DNA from: Bacteroidota bacterium | GTDB taxonomy: Bacteria; Bacteroidota; Bacteroidia; Cytophagales; Cyclobacteriaceae | Assembly (NCBI GenBank): GCA_023428695.1 | Contig: JAEYWY010000028.1 | Span: 248,001-312,000 of the forward strand | Length of the DNA stretch: 64,000 bases | Reading direction: 5' to 3' | Part shown: piece after piece, positions 52,145 through 59,661 of the stretch | Layout: every line of letters begins with the position of its first letter | Numbering within the stretch: position 1 is the first letter of the stretch | Translations under genes and position numbers: made by a program | Notes under the pieces: generated by a model | Databases searched by the model: none | Seen by the model: only the letters and a program-made list of their open reading frames with translations | Told to the model about the DNA's origin: nothing

Positions 52145-53275
52145 TTATGGTTGAAAGAGTTTCTGAAGAATCGTATTGAGATACAGCTTACAATTCATCC
52201 ACGTATGTCCGCCATCGGAGATGAATGTTTCATGTTTGATTTGTTTTTCATCCAGCACCTGCAGGTACTCCTTGATAACGTTATAAAGAAAGTCGTCCTT
52301 TCCAACGCCAATCCAGAAAAGTTTAAGGCGTTTGTTCGTGGCTTTCGGATCGGAAAACGCACCGGCATTATTCCGTTCAAATTCCTCCTTCAGCATTCCG
52401 GGAGCAAAACCGCAGACCCAGGCGGCGAACTCCGGGTTGTTAAGTCCAAGGTACAGAGTTTCACCACCACCGCCGGAAAAGCCCGCGATGGCACGATTGT
52501 CCTTATCGGCTTTCACACGATAATTGCTCTCAACAAACGGAACAAGATTATTCAGGAAGTCCTTCTTAAACTCAAGCAGGTTATCCCAGTTGCGAAGGCT
52601 GCCGGATGACTTACTGATCACAGGATACGCCCGACCATAGGGCATCACGATAATCATCGGTTTTGCCTTGCCTTGTGCGATCAGGTTGTCGAGGATTACA
52701 TTCGCACGCCCGACTTTCGTCCAGGTTTCTTCAGTATCCGTTGTGCCGTGAAGCAGGTACAAGACCGGATACTTCGTCTTTGTATCTTTTTCATATCCGG
52801 GCGGTGTATATATTACTACAGGCCGGGTGCCAAGCTCCGGCGAGTTATAATATCGGTACGACACGGTGCCATGCGGAACATTCTGTAACGTATGCACAAG
52901 TGGAGTGTCGCCGGTGATTTCAACAAGGCTGCTCTGAAATCCTTCATTCGGAAAGATGGCTGTATTTCTCGGGTCAGCAACTGATGTTCCATCGACGATG
53001 AAATGATAGGGATAAATGTCAGGTTTGACGGGACCCAAGGTTACAGACCAGACACCGGCGGTGTCTTTTTGCATTGCCACTGGCGATTTCTCAATCTGTG
53101 TGCTGAGTTTAACTTCCTGCGCTGTTTTGGAAAAAAAGCGGAACACTACTGTGTTATCGGAATTAACCTGCGGCGAAACGACAACCGGTCTGAATCCTGG
53201 TTGTGCTATTGTGGGCAGACTGGTAGTCAGACCTGCGCAAATTAGTAGGGTGCTCCACACTCGACTGCGTGCCAT
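52145..53275 (-). CDS. CE1-type esterase, paralog of its neighbour
   Basis: 376 residues from the ATG at 53275 (a TTG two codons upstream is unlikely). Signal peptide (LLICAGLTTSLPTIAQ), E-set domain (VNSDNTVVFRFFSKTAQEVKLSTQ ... TLGPVKPDIYPYHFIVDG), and an esterase domain with VIYTPPGYEKDTKTKYPVLYLLHGTTDTEETW, PMIIVMPYGRAYP and nucleophile Ser in IAGFSGGGGET, His in DGGHTWMN. The nucleophile elbow is GFSGGG, whereas the partner reads GLSMGG. Probably arose by tandem duplication; different acyl or sugar preference is likely. Operon of two. Confidence 0.87.
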   Translation of the reverse strand: MARSRVWSTLLICAGLTTSLPTIAQPGFRPVVVSPQVNSDNTVVFRFFSKTAQEVKLSTQIEKSPVAMQKDTAGVWSVTLGPVKPDIYPYHFIVDGTSVADPRNTAIFPNEGFQSSLVEITGDTPLVHTLQNVPHGTVSYRYYNSPELGTRPVVIYTPPGYEKDTKTKYPVLYLLHGTTDTEETWTKVGRANVILDNLIAQGKAKPMIIVMPYGRAYPVISKSSGSLRNWDNLLEFKKDFLNNLVPFVESNYRVKADKDNRAIAGFSGGGGETLYLGLNNPEFAAWVCGFAPGMLKEEFERNNAGAFSDPKATNKRLKLFWIGVGKDDFLYNVIKEYLQVLDEKQIKHETFISDGGHTWMNCKLYLNTILQKLFQP

Positions 53276-53463
53276 AAGCAATTATGTTGAGATAAATTAA
53301 TTGACGTGCAATGGTCAATCGTTTCACCCAATTGCGCCGCTCTCAACCCCACACAGGAACAAGGTGAACATTAACTAATAATTGTTAAATGTACACTTGC
53401 AATTCTAAAGTAGAAAATTCCGGTGCGATTTTCTGTCTATTGATCCAGCCGATATGTCGTACA

Positions 53464-53496
53464 AATAAAAAGGGACGTCGAATAAATCAACGTCCC
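53464..53496 (-). terminator. rho-independent terminator of the GreA/Rnk-type gene
   Basis: GGGACGT (53472-53478) pairs perfectly with ACGTCCC (53490-53496); on the minus strand TTTTTATTTG follows. It lies 29 bases after that gene's stop. Confidence 0.85.
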
Positions 53497-53524
53497 TCGA
53501 TGGGCTGCCGGTAATTTCGTGTCA

Positions 53525-53923
53525 TCACAGATAAAAATCCCCTGCGGCTTCGGGTTGATACGTCACTTTTAACACTTCAAATGTGCCCATACCGGTGGGT
53601 ACGCGCCAGGTAACAATGTCTTTTTCCTTACGACCCAGCAAGGCCAGTCCGATTTCGGAGAAAACAGAAATCTTCCGTTTCTTCGGTTCAGCGTCCTGAG
53701 GATAGGTAATCGTCACTTCGGCCTCAATACCATTGTTGACGTCGCGCAATTTGACCCGCGAGTTCATCGTGATGACGTTATTCTTTATTTCTTCCTGAGG
53801 CAATTGTTTTGCCACACGCAGGTTCTCGATCAAACGCCGCGTTACATCAGGCATCGTCGCTTTCAGTGAAGCGAATTCCACCAGGCCCATCAGCCTTTGG
53901 TAATCATTAACTGTAATTGTCAT
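53525..53923 (-). CDS. GreA/GreB-family elongation factor domain protein (Rnk-like)
   Basis: 132 residues from the ATG at 53923. Short helical N-terminus (ITVNDYQRLMGLVEFASLKATMPDVTRRLIENLRVAKQL) joined to a GreA/GreB C-terminal FKBP-like domain: VITMNSRVKLRDVNNGIEAEVTITYPQDAEPKKRKISVFSEIGLALLGRKEKDIVTWRVPTGMGTFEVLKV. This is the layout of Rnk (nucleoside-diphosphate-kinase regulator), which binds RNA polymerase near the secondary channel without the long coiled coil and cleavage acids of GreA. A transcription-modulating role is likely. Confidence 0.85.
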   Translation of the reverse strand: MTITVNDYQRLMGLVEFASLKATMPDVTRRLIENLRVAKQLPQEEIKNNVITMNSRVKLRDVNNGIEAEVTITYPQDAEPKKRKISVFSEIGLALLGRKEKDIVTWRVPTGMGTFEVLKVTYQPEAAGDFYL

Positions 53924-54080
53924 TGGTCTTAAGTTTACTTCTTGTCTATTCTGAATTTCCAGCATCTTTATAAATCTGTTTATTACTTCTTGATTTTAAT
54001 GGTTTCCTGTTAAGTGAGTGTGCGGCGCCATGTCACCTGATATGTTGCACCGCATTCTTATTATTTCGCGTTCCTCTGTG

Positions 54081-54230
54081 TCAATTGATACTTGCATGCG
54101 ATCGCAACCAGTTTTTGAGGGCATCGCGCTCACCACTGTTCAGATACTTAATCGCTTTTCTATACTCTTTCATAAACAATCTTTTGTCGAAGCTGATTTT
54201 GGAAAGAATGACTTTAGAATATTCAAGCAT
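54081..54230 (-). CDS. small Bacteroidota-type hypothetical protein, 49 residues
   Basis: Starts at the ATG at 54230, preceded at 12 bases by an unusually strong AGGAGG, which decides the start and supports translation. The product MLEYSKVILSKISFDKRLFMK... with KAIKYLNSGERDALKNWLRSH resembles the short helical proteins of ~55 residues common in Bacteroidota that begin ML-[EYD]-[FY]-xKxILxKVSFDxxLFxKELxKAI. No function known. It is on the same strand as the Rnk-like gene, 157 bases away. Confidence 0.62.
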   Translation of the reverse strand: MLEYSKVILSKISFDKRLFMKEYRKAIKYLNSGERDALKNWLRSHASIN

Positions 54231-54369
54231 GCTTAGCTTAAACCTCCTCTCACGCATAAGATGAATGATTAAAACATGAAAAAATTTTGAAGCTGTGGTT
54301 TCCCGCAACCGTCAATTTTGCTTTACAAAGTGTTATAAGTGAATGGGCCGTCCTTAGAAATCCGGACGG

Positions 54370-54495
54370 TTATGAGTGAAAGACCAACGGCAACGAATAT
54401 TGCGCGCCGGGTTTTATTGTCAATACGAGCGCATGCCTGTGCAAAAGTTCGCGCAGGTCAACTTGTTTACTTACTATGCTCAAAAAATTGGACAT
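54370..54495 (-). pseudogene. rhodanese-like N-terminal fragment
   Basis: A 41-codon frame from ATG at 54495. The segment VDLRELLHRHALVLTIKPGAQY can be laid on the start of the intact rhodanese at 5612-5929 (VDFAELVKGGAPIIDVRSKAEF) with about half the positions identical or similar, but the chain then ends without the GHIxG or active-site loops. This looks like the remains of a rhodanese gene, or a chance resemblance. Confidence 0.3.
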
Positions 54496-54536
54496 AAAGA
54501 TGCTCTGTATATAGGCAATATACCCAATTAACGTCA

Positions 54537-54689
54537 CTAATTGAATATTTGTTCGCGTTCTAATGGTTTTATAATCCGCGCCAGCGGCAGATCGACCGGA
54601 ACAGAGGAAACGCCGACAATACAGCCTCGTTCGTCTAATACTTCTGATGGTCGTAGATCAATCAGAAGGCATACCTTAATTTGGTACAT
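54537..54689 (-). pseudogene. second rhodanese-like fragment
   Basis: A 50-codon frame from ATG at 54689. LLIDLRPSEVLDERGCIVGVSSVPVDLPL follows the rhodanese pattern [LIV]IDxRxxxE...GHIxGAxxxP with His changed to Cys, but stops before the CxxGxR active-site loop. Overlaps the leader of the hydrolase gene on the other strand. Either a truncated rhodanese remnant or coincidence. Confidence 0.35.
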
Positions 54690-54717
54690 ACTTAATAACC
54701 TCAAAAGAACCCTTAAC

Positions 54718-55665
54718 ATGTTTTCATTAAGAAACCTGACCACAACAGCCACTCTGGTTTTGGTCATCGCCGTTGGAACAGCAACGGCACAGGACGGAAC
54801 GATTTATCCGCTTGAGGCACCGCCTGAACCAAACGCAATTCCCCTGGGTACAGGCGGAGTTGAAAATCAACCGGCATCAGAGAGTTGGTTCCGACAATGG
54901 GGCGATCCAATGGCCCGCAACATAACAAAAGCGACCTTGACGCCATTCCTGCCGAAGCCCGGAAAAGCCAATGGCGCTGCCGTTATCGTGGCACCCGGAG
55001 GCGGCTTCCGCTGGCTTTCGATGGGCAACGAAGGATGGGAAGTAGCACAGGCACTTGCGGATCGCGGAATCGCAGCATTTGTATTAAAATACCGTCTCTT
55101 TCCCACCCCGGAATCCCTTGACGGATTCAAGGAGTCAATGAATCGCACTTTTGCAGCGGCAGGAGCGCCTCCGGCTGAAGGATCTGCCAGTTCAACGCCT
55201 CCACCCCGGCCACGATTTGAGCTTACCAACCAGCTCGAGGACGCGGAGGCAGCTTACAACCTGATCCTTAAGCGCGCGAAGGAATGGGGCGTTGATACAG
55301 CACGCCTGGGAATGATCGGCTTTTCAGCCGGCGCGGGCCTCACCATGCATTGTACTCTTAACTCGAAGGTTATAGACCTTGATTTCATTGGGCCAATCTA
55401 CGGCGGCATGGGGCCGGTTGAAGTACCGAAAAACGCACCGCCGATGTTCAACGTGATCGCTACTGACGATTTTCTGTTCCGCGGGCAATTTGGTGTTATC
55501 GACTCATGGTACAAGGCCGGAATACCCGTGGAATTCCACCTCTACCAGAACGGCGGCCACGGCTTTGGACTCGGTAATCCAAACCGGACAAGTAACAAAT
55601 GGTTCGACGCATTCATCCACTGGCTGGACGTAAACGGATTTCTCGAAGCGAAGAAGGGAAAGTAG
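54718..55665 (+). CDS. exported alpha/beta-hydrolase (BD-FAE/acetyl-xylan-esterase-like)
   Basis: 315 residues from the ATG at 54718; an upstream extension to 54541 is antisense to the rhodanese-like remnant and lacks signal features. Signal peptide (TTTATLVLVIAVGTATAQ). The core matches the BD-FAE family: oxyanion loop VIVAPGGGFRWLSMGNEGWEVAQALADRGIAAFVLKYRL, nucleophile Ser in MIGFSAGAGLTM, acidic residue in NVIATDDFLF, and His in NGGHGFGLG. A Pro-rich low-complexity insert (SASSTPPPRPR) lies between the oxyanion and nucleophile regions. Enzymes of this group deacylate plant polysaccharides or oligosaccharides. Monocistronic with a strong terminator. Confidence 0.85.
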   Translation: MFSLRNLTTTATLVLVIAVGTATAQDGTIYPLEAPPEPNAIPLGTGGVENQPASESWFRQWGDPMARNITKATLTPFLPKPGKANGAAVIVAPGGGFRWLSMGNEGWEVAQALADRGIAAFVLKYRLFPTPESLDGFKESMNRTFAAAGAPPAEGSASSTPPPRPRFELTNQLEDAEAAYNLILKRAKEWGVDTARLGMIGFSAGAGLTMHCTLNSKVIDLDFIGPIYGGMGPVEVPKNAPPMFNVIATDDFLFRGQFGVIDSWYKAGIPVEFHLYQNGGHGFGLGNPNRTSNKWFDAFIHWLDVNGFLEAKKGK

Positions 55666-55692
55666 CCGCACTCGCGAATTACCAAGACTTCA

Positions 55693-55723
55693 ACGGGGCA
55701 TCTATACGGTGCCCTGTTTTTTT
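55693..55723 (+). terminator. rho-independent terminator after the BD-FAE-type gene
   Basis: ACGGGGCA (55693-55700) pairs with TGCCCTGT (55710-55717) with one G-U pair and a 9-base loop, followed by a run of seven T. It lies 27 bases after the hydrolase stop. Confidence 0.85.
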
Positions 55724-55746
55724 ATGAATCCTGAGATCAGATCCGG

Positions 55747-56772
55747 CTATTCGCCGTCACCAGTCACACTGATAACAGCCTTGACCACACCATTGGCCGG
55801 ATTGAGCAAGTTTGGGAATTCTGCCCCTGCGCTTTCAAAAGGTATTCTATGTGTGATGAACTTCTGCACATCAATACGTTTCGATTTGATGTTATCGATC
55901 ACAAAATCAAAGTCTGCCTTTGTTGCATTCCGACTGCTCATTAATGTGGCCTCGCGTTTATGAAACTCCGGATGTGAAAAGGTTATCTCCTCCTTCTGTA
56001 ATCCTACAAGCACATACCGGCCACCGTGTGAAATCCATTTGAATCCATCGTTTATCGCCCTGCGGCTTCCGGTTGCGTCGATGACCAACGTAGGCATGTC
56101 TCCCCCTGTGATGTTCAGCAACTCCGCATGCACATCAGCTTTCGAGGGATTGACGGTGGATATTACCTTGAAGTTTCTGCTGCAGAATTCAAGCCGTGAT
56201 TCGTTGACGTCCATGGCGATCACGCGTGCACCGCGCAGTGCGGCTACTTCCATGATGCCGAGGCCAATCGGACCAGCACCGATCACAAGGACAAATTCAC
56301 CGGGCTGCAACTGTGCGCGAACAAGAGCGTGCGTTCCTATTGCGATTGGCTCAACCAATGCTAATTCATTATAGCCGAGTCCCCGGCCACTGACAACTGC
56401 ATCATACGGAATCGACAGGTATTCCACCATTCCACCATCCTGATGGACGCCGCACACTTTCATATTCACACAGCAGTTTGGCCTGCCCATTCGACAAGCG
56501 ATGCACGCGTTACAATTAAGGTACGGCAGAATCGTAACCCGGTCTCCTGCGGTAAACCCGCTGCCATCACCTTCGATAAACTCGGCAGCGAGTTCGTGTC
56601 CGAGTATTCGGGGATATGTAAAATATGGTTGGACTCCTTCGAACGCATGAAGGTCAGTACCACACACGCCGATTTTGTGTATGCGCACGAGTGCCTGACC
56701 TGCCATGGATACAGGTACGTTTTGTTCTGCGTAACGCAGCACTCCCGGTGACTCGCACACGAGTACTTTCAT
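55747..56772 (-). CDS. zinc-dependent alcohol/polyol dehydrogenase (MDR family)
   Basis: 341 residues. Catalytic zinc ligands: CGTDLHAFEG (Cys37), GHE (His/Glu near 57-58) and VEP; the structural-zinc loop is CNACIACRMGRPNCC; NAD(P)-binding VLVIGAGPIGLGIMEVAALRGARVIAMDV near 160-188. It resembles the L-fuconate/galactonate-5-dehydrogenase and L-threonine-dehydrogenase branches, so an acid-sugar or polyol substrate fits the carbohydrate-rich neighbourhood. Substrate remains unassigned. Its start is 175 bases from the divergent amidotransferase-like gene. Ends in VISVTGDGE, slightly shorter than usual. Confidence 0.85.
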   Translation of the reverse strand: MKVLVCESPGVLRYAEQNVPVSMAGQALVRIHKIGVCGTDLHAFEGVQPYFTYPRILGHELAAEFIEGDGSGFTAGDRVTILPYLNCNACIACRMGRPNCCVNMKVCGVHQDGGMVEYLSIPYDAVVSGRGLGYNELALVEPIAIGTHALVRAQLQPGEFVLVIGAGPIGLGIMEVAALRGARVIAMDVNESRLEFCSRNFKVISTVNPSKADVHAELLNITGGDMPTLVIDATGSRRAINDGFKWISHGGRYVLVGLQKEEITFSHPEFHKREATLMSSRNATKADFDFVIDNIKSKRIDVQKFITHRIPFESAGAEFPNLLNPANGVVKAVISVTGDGE

Positions 56773-56946
56773 TGCACATTCATTTTTGCCTTACATAAAT
56801 TCATGCCGGTCGATCCAATAAGAAAAACAATATTAGTGTAAAAATGACGATTATTCATAAAGCCGATAGGGAAGAATTACGTCTTCGGCGGTGTGAAATT
56901 CCCTGATTTTTTTATCCTTGCACCCGGCATAGTCAACCCAACCCTT

Positions 56947-57684
56947 ATGACAAAAAGAATAGTTATCCTTGGCGACTTCAACCCTGCATATTCGACGCAC
57001 CTTGCGTTGAATGAGAGCACAAAACAGGTAAAGAATGTACTTTCAGAAGAGATTCAGTTTGACTGGATTGGGACAGACACGTTCCATTATGAGTTGGCAT
57101 TCGCAGAAGTTTACGGTGGGCTATGGCTTGCTCCCGGGTCGCCGTACAATGACATGAACAACGTGATCAATGCAATCAGATTTACGAGGGAAAACAATAT
57201 TCCTACGTTCGGAAATTGTGGTGGTTTCCAGCACATGATCATAGAGTTTGCACGCAACGTTTGTCTTATCACCGGCGCAGATCACGAAGAAACCAATCCT
57301 GATGCTGATGAGTTGTTGATTTCGAAACTTGCCTGTTCACTCGTGCAGCAACAGGAACAGCTCACTATCACCGATGAAAATTCGCTTTTGTTCAGAATAA
57401 TCGGCAAGCACAGCTTCATCGGAAAGTATTACTGCAGTTACGGGATAAACAGCACATATCTGGATGTTCTTCGCGCGCACGGACTCAAGACACCAGCCAT
57501 ATCTGATGATAACCATATCCGCGCAATCGAAATTGAAAACCATCCGTTTTTTCTGGGAACCCTGTTCCAGCCAGCTCTCACCTCAACACAGGAAGAACCC
57601 GACCCACTCATTCTTGACTTTGTAAAGCGGGCAATATCCTGGGGCAGACCCCGGATTTATACGGTTTCCGGCGACTCGGAGTGA
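56947..57684 (+). CDS. CTP-synthase C-terminal-like amidotransferase fold, catalytic His/Glu replaced
   Basis: 245 residues from the ATG at 56947. It has the class I glutamine amidotransferase fold as found in the C-terminal half of CTP synthase: RIVILGDFNPAYSTHLAL at the start, YGGLWLAPGSPYNDMNNVINAIRFTRENNIPTFGNCGGFQHM with the nucleophile-position Cys91, and ENHPFFLGTLFQPALTS at the end. CTP synthase there reads HPFFxxxQxHPE; here Gln208 and Ala210 stand in place of His and Glu, so glutaminase activity by the usual triad is unlikely. This group is known only as CTP-synthase C-terminal-region-related proteins. Function unknown. Confidence 0.8.
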   Translation: MTKRIVILGDFNPAYSTHLALNESTKQVKNVLSEEIQFDWIGTDTFHYELAFAEVYGGLWLAPGSPYNDMNNVINAIRFTRENNIPTFGNCGGFQHMIIEFARNVCLITGADHEETNPDADELLISKLACSLVQQQEQLTITDENSLLFRIIGKHSFIGKYYCSYGINSTYLDVLRAHGLKTPAISDDNHIRAIEIENHPFFLGTLFQPALTSTQEEPDPLILDFVKRAISWGRPRIYTVSGDSE

Positions 57685-57787
57685 CGATTTAACCGGCCAG
57701 GACCCATCCCGGGTAAGAAAGGGCAAGATATTCGATTTTTAATTAAGTAAACTCTTGATATTTTCAGTCGCCCAAACCTGAACCAAC

Positions 57788-58684
57788 ATGAAACAAGAGA
57801 CTGGCAGTCGTTTTGCGTCCAAGGTATTGCTACGACAGTCAATTGAGTCCGTACGACTGGTAATCGCCCTATTCACGGTTGCAGCCGCAGTAACTAAGCT
57901 GCTCTACGACAGATTCCTCCCGTCATTAATAGATTTCGATGCAGTGCGCTGGACAATCATCGGTCTTGGTGCTGTATTTTTCTGCTTCACTTATCTCAAT
58001 ATCAAACGGCGAAAACTGGTGGCTTACTTTGGCCTGTTCCTCTACATGTCAACGTTGCTCTATGTCATAGCCTTTGTCCTCGTCAACCGTTTCGACCCAA
58101 ATGCCGTAACACTTTTGATACTCGTTCTTGGTGCCAGCTCCGTCATTATTAACAGCCTCTTCTATTATGGCGTACAAAGTGCCATAATCGTAATGATATC
58201 TATCACAGCGTACGCAAGTTCCGCGCTCGACGAAGAGAACCTCGTTGCATTTCTCAATCTGATGCTTGCAATCGGGGTCTTTGGAATTGTTATGACGATT
58301 CGTTTGAAACTCATCGCGAGTGTGAAGAATTCGTACACCAACCTTGAAAAACTTAACGTCCTTTCAATTATCGCCAACAAGAAAGGCGAGATTGTTTTTG
58401 TAAGCCCGTCGGTCAGAACTCTGCTCGGCTACCAACCAAAAGAGTTGGTTAAAGATGGATGGTGGGACATTAGAAACTTGCGCGACGCCTGGATAAACCG
58501 TGATTATATTCTGAATTATCCGAATATCCTCCCCAAGGAGATTGAACTGATGGAAACAAGCCTGACTAGCAGGGACGGCAGACGAGTCTGGTTGACTTGG
58601 GCGAACTCTATCCTGCCCAATGGCAATTATATGGGCGTTGCGTTGGATATTACGAAGTACAAAGGGAAAGAGGTGGCTCGGTGA
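57788..58684 (+). CDS. polytopic membrane protein with C-terminal PAS domain
   Basis: 298 residues: five to six hydrophobic helices (IESVRLVIALFTVAAAVTKLLY, WTIIGLGAVFFCFTYLNI, LVAYFGLFLYMSTLLYVIAFVLV, AVTLLILVLGASSVIINSLFYYGVQ, LVAFLNLMLAIGVFGIVMTIR) followed by one PAS domain (IIANKKGEIVFVSPSVRTLLGYQPKEL ... RDGRRVWLTWANSILPNGNYMGVALDITKYK). It ends straight after the PAS DITxxK strand without histidine-kinase, GGDEF or HTH output, so it looks like a sensor lacking an effector. A short GAGTGT-type repeat follows the stop. It may act through a partner or be a truncated kinase. Confidence 0.75.
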   Translation: MKQETGSRFASKVLLRQSIESVRLVIALFTVAAAVTKLLYDRFLPSLIDFDAVRWTIIGLGAVFFCFTYLNIKRRKLVAYFGLFLYMSTLLYVIAFVLVNRFDPNAVTLLILVLGASSVIINSLFYYGVQSAIIVMISITAYASSALDEENLVAFLNLMLAIGVFGIVMTIRLKLIASVKNSYTNLEKLNVLSIIANKKGEIVFVSPSVRTLLGYQPKELVKDGWWDIRNLRDAWINRDYILNYPNILPKEIELMETSLTSRDGRRVWLTWANSILPNGNYMGVALDITKYKGKEVAR

Positions 58685-58691
58685 GTGGAAC

Positions 58692-58720
58692 AGAGTGTGA
58701 GTGTGAGTGTGAGCGTGAGG
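58692..58720. repeat. short GAGTGT-type tandem repeat
   Basis: Just after the PAS-protein stop, AGAGTGTGAGTGTGAGTGTGAGCGTGAG repeats GTGTGA about four times, giving a low-complexity tract of under 30 bases. Confidence 0.7.
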
Positions 58721-58740
58721 AAGCGAGACAAATATGAATG

Positions 58741-58780
58741 AAAGAAAAACCCACCGCGGATATGCTGTCCGGGTGGGTTT
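58741..58780 (-). terminator. rho-independent terminator of the second sus operon
   Basis: AAACCCACC (58747-58755) pairs perfectly with GGTGGGTTT (58772-58780); the minus strand continues TTTTTCTTTC. It lies 32 bases after the stop of the glycan-binding-type lipoprotein. Confidence 0.85.
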
Positions 58781-58811
58781 CAAAAGATAAGCTAACGGTT
58801 TACCTGATATT

Positions 58812-59636
58812 TTATTCAGCCGGCACGAAGACCCAAGTCCAACCTGTACCCGCATCGTTGGTTCCGGTGTGAAGCACGAGGCGGTCCGCCGTCAACTCGA
58901 CAATTGTATACTCCGCATTCGGATTACCGCTGCCGTTTGACGACGCGCCAGGGAGGTTAAGACCTCCGCCGATATATAACTTGGTATAGTTTCCGTTGAA
59001 CGTGAACGTACCGATGCTGGGCTCAGCATCCATTGTCGGATAATATTTGTAGTTGGCACCTCCATCAAGATCGAAAACGATCTTGCCACCTGCATCGGGC
59101 GGAGGACAGCATGTACCACCGGCGTTCCACCACATGCCCCACGGGTTGTTGGGATCTGACATGAACCACCACAAACCTTCATCGCCACCAGTGCCATCAA
59201 ACACCCATGTTTTTCCCTGAAGTTCTGAACCTATCAGGTTATAGTATGCTTGTGGCAAAGGCTGATCAAGCACATCGACAGTTACATCAATGGTTTTAAC
59301 AATCACCTCAGTATTACCCGGATCACCATTCTTAATGTATGGTGTTGATACGATATACTTGAAGGTATGCGTTCCAGGGATCGGGAAGACCACATAAACC
59401 TGGTCCGAATACTTCTTGTCAATAATGTAATCCCAGTATCCGATAACCCCTGGCGTGGTCATCTTTAATGTCAGGCCATTACCCTGACCGTCGGCAGTCT
59501 GTGCCACTTCCAGTCTGATATTATTCGGATCATAACTGTTTGACAAAATATCTCTGTCTTCGACCGGATCGCACGCGCCCAGGAACATCAGAGATCCTGC
59601 TGCGACCAACATTGCTATTTTCTTTATCGATTTCAT
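58812..59636 (-). CDS. surface glycan-binding-type lipoprotein of the second sus operon
   Basis: 274 residues with a lipoprotein signal (MFLGAC, Cys22). Residues ~35-125 read as an Ig/PKD-like beta domain (TLKMTTPGVIGYWDYIID ... TFKYIVSTPYIKNGDPGNTEVIVKTIDVTVDVL); the C-terminal half is a lipocalin- or concanavalin-like domain unusually rich in Trp and Tyr (DEGLWWFMSDPNNPWGMWWNAGGTCCPPP, ANYKYYPTMDAEPS). Aromatic patches of this kind bind sugars. It is the last gene of a susC-susD unit, the position where SusE/SusF-like accessory glycan-binding proteins occur. No specificity can be assigned. Confidence 0.75.
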   Translation of the reverse strand: MKSIKKIAMLVAAGSLMFLGACDPVEDRDILSNSYDPNNIRLEVAQTADGQGNGLTLKMTTPGVIGYWDYIIDKKYSDQVYVVFPIPGTHTFKYIVSTPYIKNGDPGNTEVIVKTIDVTVDVLDQPLPQAYYNLIGSELQGKTWVFDGTGGDEGLWWFMSDPNNPWGMWWNAGGTCCPPPDAGGKIVFDLDGGANYKYYPTMDAEPSIGTFTFNGNYTKLYIGGGLNLPGASSNGSGNPNAEYTIVELTADRLVLHTGTNDAGTGWTWVFVPAE

Positions 59637-59661
59637 ATCTATTTCTTGGTTAAGCGTAATG

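Larger units (their letters stand above)
54231..54717. other. 487-base region with traces of decayed rhodanese genes
   Basis: Between the 49-residue gene and the plus-strand hydrolase. Besides two minus-strand rhodanese-like remnants listed separately, it holds a hairpin CCGTCC (54348-54353) / GGACGG (54364-54369) with no T run, and the hydrolase promoter. A rest of 130 bases (54231-54347) shows nothing recognisable. Confidence 0.4.

Noticed and set aside
58364..58855. 163-codon minus frame with His-Thr repeats
   Set aside because: It arises from the simple repeat and is antisense to the PAS gene.
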